Shown one piece after another: positions 11,360 to 14,939 of a stretch of 14,939 nucleotides of DNA. The position numbers and the translations under genes were made by a program. How positions within the stretch are numbered: the stretch's first letter is position 1; every line of letters starts with the position of its first letter. The notes below the pieces were generated by a model that did no database searches, was not told where the DNA came from, and saw only the letters and a program-made list of their open reading frames with translations. Origin of the DNA: JBGQMW01 sp963769845 (GTDB taxonomy: Archaea; Thermoproteota; Bathyarchaeia; Bathyarchaeales; Bathycorpusculaceae); NCBI GenBank assembly GCA_963769845.1, contig CAVYNL010000029.1, positions 1-14,939 on the forward strand. The letters run 5' to 3'.

Positions 11360-13990
11360 TCATGCGTATTGATCTAGACGGTGGGCGTATCGTTTGTAGA
11401 ACAGTCTTTTCAGGACTTCCACTAGCACGAGGTAGACTCCGACGAATCCTGCTAGGACCCCGTAGAACATGATTGGAGGCGCGGCGAATTCGAACAGCTC
11501 GGCCAGAGGTGTGAAGGGAAAGATTACTGCGATGCCGACGACGACTAGGCTTGTGAGGAAGAGAGGCTTGCTGGGTCTGCTCTTGTAGAAGGGTGATTTT
11601 CTTGTTCTTATGGCGAAGATGACCAGGGTCTGGGTGCACAGAGACTCGATGAACCATGCGGTTCTGAACAGGGACACGTTGGCGTAGCCGTTGAATACTT
11701 GGAGCATGAAGAAGAACGTTAGAAAGTCGAAGATGGAGCTTATGGGTCCGAAGAAAAGCATGAAGTTTCTGATGTATGTTGTGTCCAGTCTCTTCGGTCT
11801 TTGGATGTATTCTTGGTCAACGTTGTCGGTTGGGATGGTGACCTCGGAAATATCGTACAACATGTTGTTGAGGAGTATCTGCGTTGGAAGCATTGGAAGG
11901 AAAGGCAAGAACACAGATGCTCCAGCAGCGCTGAACATGTTCCCAAAATTCGAGCTGATACCCATGAGGATATATTTCATCGTGTTCCCGAAGGTTTTCC
12001 TGCCCTCCAGGGCCCCTGCACTTAGTACGGTCAGGTCTTTTTGCAGCAGTATTATGTCCGCAGACTCCTTCGCAACATCAACTGCATTCTCAACGGATAT
12101 GCCAACGTCCGCCGTGTGCATGGACGTTGCGTCATTGATGCCGTCTCCAAGGAAACCAACGACGTGCCCGTTCCTTTTCAACGCGCTCATGATCCTATCC
12201 TTTTGGCTTGGGCTAACCCTTGCAAACACATTGGCTTTCTCCACAATTCTTGCAAGAGCATTATCTTGAAGTTTAGCAACGTCGCTTCCGAGAACAACTC
12301 CTTTGATGTCGAAGCCAAGTTGCTCACAAACTTTTCTAGTGACCAGCTCATTGTCGCCGGTAAGAATCTTCAGCTCTATTCCAGCCTTCCTCAGAAGCAG
12401 CAAGGATTGTTTGGAGCTTTGCTTAGGTGGGTCCATAAAAGCTATGAAGCCCAGGAAAATCATGTCCCTCTCATCCTTCACGGAGTAAGCCGGCTTTTCT
12501 TCAGCCTTTCTATACGAGACTCCGAGAACTCTGAATCCCTGGGAGCTTAATTTGTAATAGTTGTCCTGAATCTTCTTGTGTTGCTCGCTTGTCAGGTCGG
12601 ATATCTTGTTGCCAAGTTCAAAGCGCGAACACACACTGGCAATTTCTTCAAGAGCCCCCTTGCAAATAATCAATCGGCCTTTTTCGTGTTCAACAACGAC
12701 AGAGACGCGTCTTCTTATGAAATCAAACGGCACTTCATCTACTTTATCGAAGCCCTTCACTTCCAATTGCTTATACTTAAGCACAGCATCGTCAAGCGGG
12801 CTCTTCAGTCCTGTTTCATAACTACTGTTCAGAAAAGCATAGGACAACACTTTTTCATCGTCTTTCCCTTCCATATCCACGTGTAGAACAAGCGTGATCA
12901 CGTTCTCCGTCAACGTTCCTGTCTTGTCAGTACATAAGACATCCATGTTCCCGAAGTTCTGAATGGACGACAGACGCTTCACTATAACGTCTTTTCTGGA
13001 CATCTCAAGAGCCCCTCTTGAAAGGTTCACGGAGACTATCATGGGCAAAAGCTCAGGCGTCAGCCCCACTGCCAGGGCCACGGCGAAGAGAAGAGATTCC
13101 AAAATGTCAGTTTGTTGCTGAGATACTGCGGGTTTCAGGAAAGCATTTATGAAGAAAACAAAAATCACAAGGACCAGAGCGACTTGTGTAATCAGAAAAC
13201 CGAATCTTCTGAGCCCCCTTTCGAACTCTGTTTCAGGCGCTCTTCCAACAAGCTGTGCTGCAATCTTTCCATACTCGGTTGAGCCTCCGGTTCTCACCGC
13301 AACCGCGACTGCGGTTCCGCTTACGACAGAGGTTCCCAAGAAGACGTAGTTGCTCGCTTCAGTGACCGTCGCATTCCCCGCCGCGGTTGTTGCCGTGGTC
13401 GTTTTCTCCACTGGAAATGATTCGCCCGTCAGCCCCGACTGGTCTGCGTACAGGTCCTTCTGGAAAATTACTCTCGAGTCGGCGGGCACGATGTCACCAG
13501 CTGAAAGATAAATTATGTCGCCAGGAACGAGCCCGGAAAGCGGAACTTCTTTCTTGGCTCCGTCTCTGAGAACGGTTGCGGTTGTGACTACCTTCTTTTT
13601 CAGCATCTCGGCGGATTTTTCGGCTTTTGTCTCTTGGTAGACATCCAAAACTACGCTAATGAACACTATTGAAAATATGATGGCTGCATCCAATGCTTGC
13701 CCGATGAGGCCTGAGATCAAACCCGCAAAGAGCAGTATGAACACCAAGGGGTTTCTGAGGTGGTAAAGGAACTCAACGGCACCTGCCCGTCTCTTTTTCT
13801 GTGGAAGCTGATTGTAGCCAAACGTTTGAAACCGGCTTGTTGCTTCTTCAGAAGTCAGGCCTGATTGAGAGGTGTCCAGCCTTGCAAGAACTTCCTCGGT
13901 TGGAAGGCGCAGAATTTCTTCTAGGGTTGCTGTTTGCGACCAGCTTAATGTCTTCTCCGCATCTTTCTTCGCCGTGTGTCGTATCTCCAC
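11360..13990 (-). CDS. mgtA: Mg2+-importing P-type ATPase (MgtA/MgtB type, P3B)
   Basis: An 876-residue membrane ATPase that drives Mg2+ uptake. The P-type core is complete: TGES (188-191) in the actuator domain, the aspartate phosphorylated during transport D355 in DKTGTLT, KGALEE (444-449), TGDN (544-547) and GDGIND (615-620). The M4 motif GLTPELLPM (309-317) and the late segments PTQILLNNMLYD and IPTDNVD (702-725) are those of Mg2+ transporters of the MgtA group, not Ca2+ or Na+/K+ pumps. There are about ten membrane helices: two pairs before residue 320 and six after about 670. The length fits the family. The start is GTG 13990 with GAGGG about 8 nt before it; no ATG lies nearby in frame. 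No known Mg2+ leader element was recognised upstream. It is convergent with the ferritin-like gene. Confidence 0.95.
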   Translation of the reverse strand: MEIRHTAKKDAEKTLSWSQTATLEEILRLPTEEVLARLDTSQSGLTSEEATSRFQTFGYNQLPQKKRRAGAVEFLYHLRNPLVFILLFAGLISGLIGQALDAAIIFSIVFISVVLDVYQETKAEKSAEMLKKKVVTTATVLRDGAKKEVPLSGLVPGDIIYLSAGDIVPADSRVIFQKDLYADQSGLTGESFPVEKTTTATTAAGNATVTEASNYVFLGTSVVSGTAVAVAVRTGGSTEYGKIAAQLVGRAPETEFERGLRRFGFLITQVALVLVIFVFFINAFLKPAVSQQQTDILESLLFAVALAVGLTPELLPMIVSVNLSRGALEMSRKDVIVKRLSSIQNFGNMDVLCTDKTGTLTENVITLVLHVDMEGKDDEKVLSYAFLNSSYETGLKSPLDDAVLKYKQLEVKGFDKVDEVPFDFIRRRVSVVVEHEKGRLIICKGALEEIASVCSRFELGNKISDLTSEQHKKIQDNYYKLSSQGFRVLGVSYRKAEEKPAYSVKDERDMIFLGFIAFMDPPKQSSKQSLLLLRKAGIELKILTGDNELVTRKVCEQLGFDIKGVVLGSDVAKLQDNALARIVEKANVFARVSPSQKDRIMSALKRNGHVVGFLGDGINDATSMHTADVGISVENAVDVAKESADIILLQKDLTVLSAGALEGRKTFGNTMKYILMGISSNFGNMFSAAGASVFLPFLPMLPTQILLNNMLYDISEVTIPTDNVDQEYIQRPKRLDTTYIRNFMLFFGPISSIFDFLTFFFMLQVFNGYANVSLFRTAWFIESLCTQTLVIFAIRTRKSPFYKSRPSKPLFLTSLVVVGIAVIFPFTPLAELFEFAAPPIMFYGVLAGFVGVYLVLVEVLKRLFYKRYAHRLDQYA

Positions 13991-14081
13991 GAGTTTCGCC
14001 CTCGAGGATCCTAGACTGTGATAGCTAAGCTACCTTCCTTATTCAGCCTCAGATTTGATTGCAAGCCTGCCTAAATACGTG

Positions 14082-14144
14082 TTTTGGCGCTAGCTACCTA
14101 TGCTTCTCAGCTCATGAGGAGAATCCCTACCGAACGCGCCAAAA
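14082..14144. repeat. 9-bp perfect inverted repeat TTTTGGCGC/GCGCCAAAA
   Basis: TTTTGGCGC (14082-14090) and GCGCCAAAA (14136-14144) are exact reverse complements with 45 bases between. The spacer holds the 8-bp palindrome CTCATGAG (14111-14118). No frame explains them. Confidence 0.6.
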
Positions 14145-14155
14145 TGTCAGAATCC

Positions 14156-14209
14156 CCATCAAACGTAACAAGTTGAAAAGCGCCCTGAGTCACTTGTTGC
14201 GTTTGATGG
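14156..14209 (+). ncRNA. Long hairpin: 18-bp arms, 18-nt loop
   Basis: The left arm (14156-14173, CCATCAAACGTAACAAGT) and the right arm (14192-14209, ACTTGTTGCGTTTGATGG) pair along all 18 positions. The single deviation is a U-G pair if the plus strand is transcribed; on the minus strand it would be an A-C mismatch. The loop is 14174-14191. The preserved wobble hints at a structured plus-strand RNA, but a palindromic protein site or a small mobile-element end is also possible. No T-run follows, so it is not a classic terminator. Confidence 0.4.
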
Positions 14210-14256
14210 ACCTTTCAACATTGCTATAAGTGGCTTTTAATTCTAATTTGAAAGCT

Positions 14257-14266
14257 AGCGCGCGCT
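14257..14266. repeat. Intergenic GC palindrome, exact copy
   Basis: An exact AGCGCGCGCT in the gap upstream of the mgtA-like gene. It is enclosed by GCTAG (14254-14258) and CTAGC (14276-14280), which could close a small stem around it. Confidence 0.7.
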
Positions 14267-14397
14267 CATGTGCGACTAGCACAGAATAGGCTCTTTGGTC
14301 CAGTCGAAATCAGGCAAGTAAACCCTGAATATCAGAGGCTGCCAGAGGCTGCTTCAGTCTTGGGGCGGCAGACACGATCCGAAAGTCAGCTACCTCA

Positions 14398-14939
14398 TCA
14401 AGATGCGCAGATTTGCAGGTAGCGAGAACTGCTTCTTACGCAGAGCGTGAGGACTGAGTTCCCACTGCTTGGCGGACGCGTTGTTCTCCTTTTTCTCAAA
14501 AGAAATGCAAAAATCAGAATGAGCGCAACCGCCATTGTTGCCAAAAGCACCTTTGAGAGTAGAACGATGTCCCCCAGCGGGCTTCCAACCGTTATCGTGA
14601 ACGTTTTCACACTACTTATACCTTTATCGTTGGTCACGTTGAGCTTCACCTGATACGTTCCTCCTTTGCCGTACAAGTGTGACACAACCGGTCCGGTTCC
14701 GTTTGTACCGTCTCCGAAACTCCATTCATACGAGACTATTCTTCCAACGTCAACTGATTTACTTGCGTCAAGAGTGACGTTTTGTCCAACATCAACCGTT
14801 GCCGGATAGTATACGATAGCTTCAGGGATGCGGTCAAATTCTGCGCCTAGTATGCTCACTGTGTGAAAGCCTTCCTCAAGGGCCAGGTGTATGTACGAGC
14901 TTGTGTTGGTGTCAGCTTCAATGACGCTGACCGCCTTTC
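14398..14939 (-). CDS. PKD-domain surface protein, C-terminal part (cut by window edge)
   Basis: The minus-strand frame is open to the right edge, so the 5' end lies outside; 179 residues are visible. A PKD domain spans about 37-118, with the family's WSFGDG (72-77) and the SHLYGKGGTYQVKLNV segment (86-101). It is followed by one membrane helix (about 127-147), a basic stop-transfer stretch (RKRRTTR) and a short cytoplasmic tail. This is the usual architecture of an archaeal cell-surface protein: an outside Ig-like part and a C-terminal anchor. The segment before the PKD domain (SSYIHLALEEGFHTVSILG) belongs to an upstream domain continuing off the window. GTG 14859 is only an internal codon, not the true start. 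Function beyond surface display or adhesion cannot be judged. Confidence 0.87.
   Translation of the reverse strand, partial: KAVSVIEADTNTSSYIHLALEEGFHTVSILGAEFDRIPEAIVYYPATVDVGQNVTLDASKSVDVGRIVSYEWSFGDGTNGTGPVVSHLYGKGGTYQVKLNVTNDKGISSVKTFTITVGSPLGDIVLLSKVLLATMAVALILIFAFLLRKRRTTRPPSSGNSVLTLCVRSSSRYLQICAS

Larger units (their letters stand above)
13991..14397. other. Gene-free interval rich in inverted repeats
   Basis: These 407 bp separate the mgtA-like start from the 3' end of the PKD-protein gene, both on the minus strand. I see no convincing coding frame. The interval contains a 9-bp inverted repeat (14082-14144), an 18-bp inverted repeat (14156-14209), CTTTCAA/TTGAAAG arms around 14212-14254 and one GC palindrome (14257-14266). 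The part closest to 13990 should hold the mgtA promoter. Confidence 0.6.

Overview
The window reads as a piece of chromosome from a mesophilic archaeon, probably of the TACK group and possibly Bathyarchaeia-like (an inference from protein flavour; no marker gene is present). Reasons: a separate zinc-binding PyrI chain, a Sulfolobus-type zinc-containing 7Fe ferredoxin (zfx) with every ligand in place, an archaeal-type iron SOD, A/T-rich TATA-like boxes about 25-40 bp before many starts, frequent GTG/TTG starts and a tRNA gene without encoded CCA. Most genes are short single or two-gene units rather than long operons.

Layout. 1-1070: a YkgJ-type cysteine-cluster protein (+) with a tiny ORF coupled to its stop, meeting a small membrane protein (-) tail to tail. 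1204-2711: pyrI (-) and pyrB (+) diverge from a shared promoter region and encode the two chains of aspartate carbamoyltransferase. 2714-4882 (-): a 722-residue fusion of a winged helix, an ATP-cone and an anaerobic ribonucleotide reductase (NrdD) fold that has lost the glycyl-radical site and every cysteine outside its zinc ribbon. 4883-5219: gene-free, with a 15-bp direct repeat and an orphan terminator-like hairpin. 5220-6344: divergent superoxide dismutase (-) and zfx ferredoxin (+). 6482-6952 (-): an alkyltransferase-like DNA-binding protein without the acceptor cysteine. 7043-8978 (+): an unrecognised protein, then an E1-like ThiF/MoeB adenylyltransferase with an extra C-terminal domain.

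9016-9882: tRNA-Cys(GCA) followed by an accessory-looking stretch with a probable integrase C-terminal remnant, a 48-residue zinc-ribbon protein, low-complexity G/C tracts and a cluster of GC palindromes. 9883-11107 (+): a small ORF, then a flavodoxin/ferritin-like pair. 11360-13990 (-): an MgtA-type Mg2+ P-type ATPase. 13991-14397: gene-free, with strong inverted repeats. 14398 to the right edge (-): the C-terminal part of a PKD-domain surface protein.

Themes. Pyrimidine synthesis (pyrB/pyrI) sits tail-to-tail with what may be a nucleotide-sensing regulator derived from ribonucleotide reductase. SOD, ferredoxin, flavodoxin and the ferritin-like protein suggest an anaerobe that copes with oxygen. 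The most unusual items are the catalytically dead NrdD-winged-helix fusion, the repeated intergenic palindrome AGCGCGCGCT (four exact copies plus variants, none inside a confident gene) and the long hairpin at 14156-14209.
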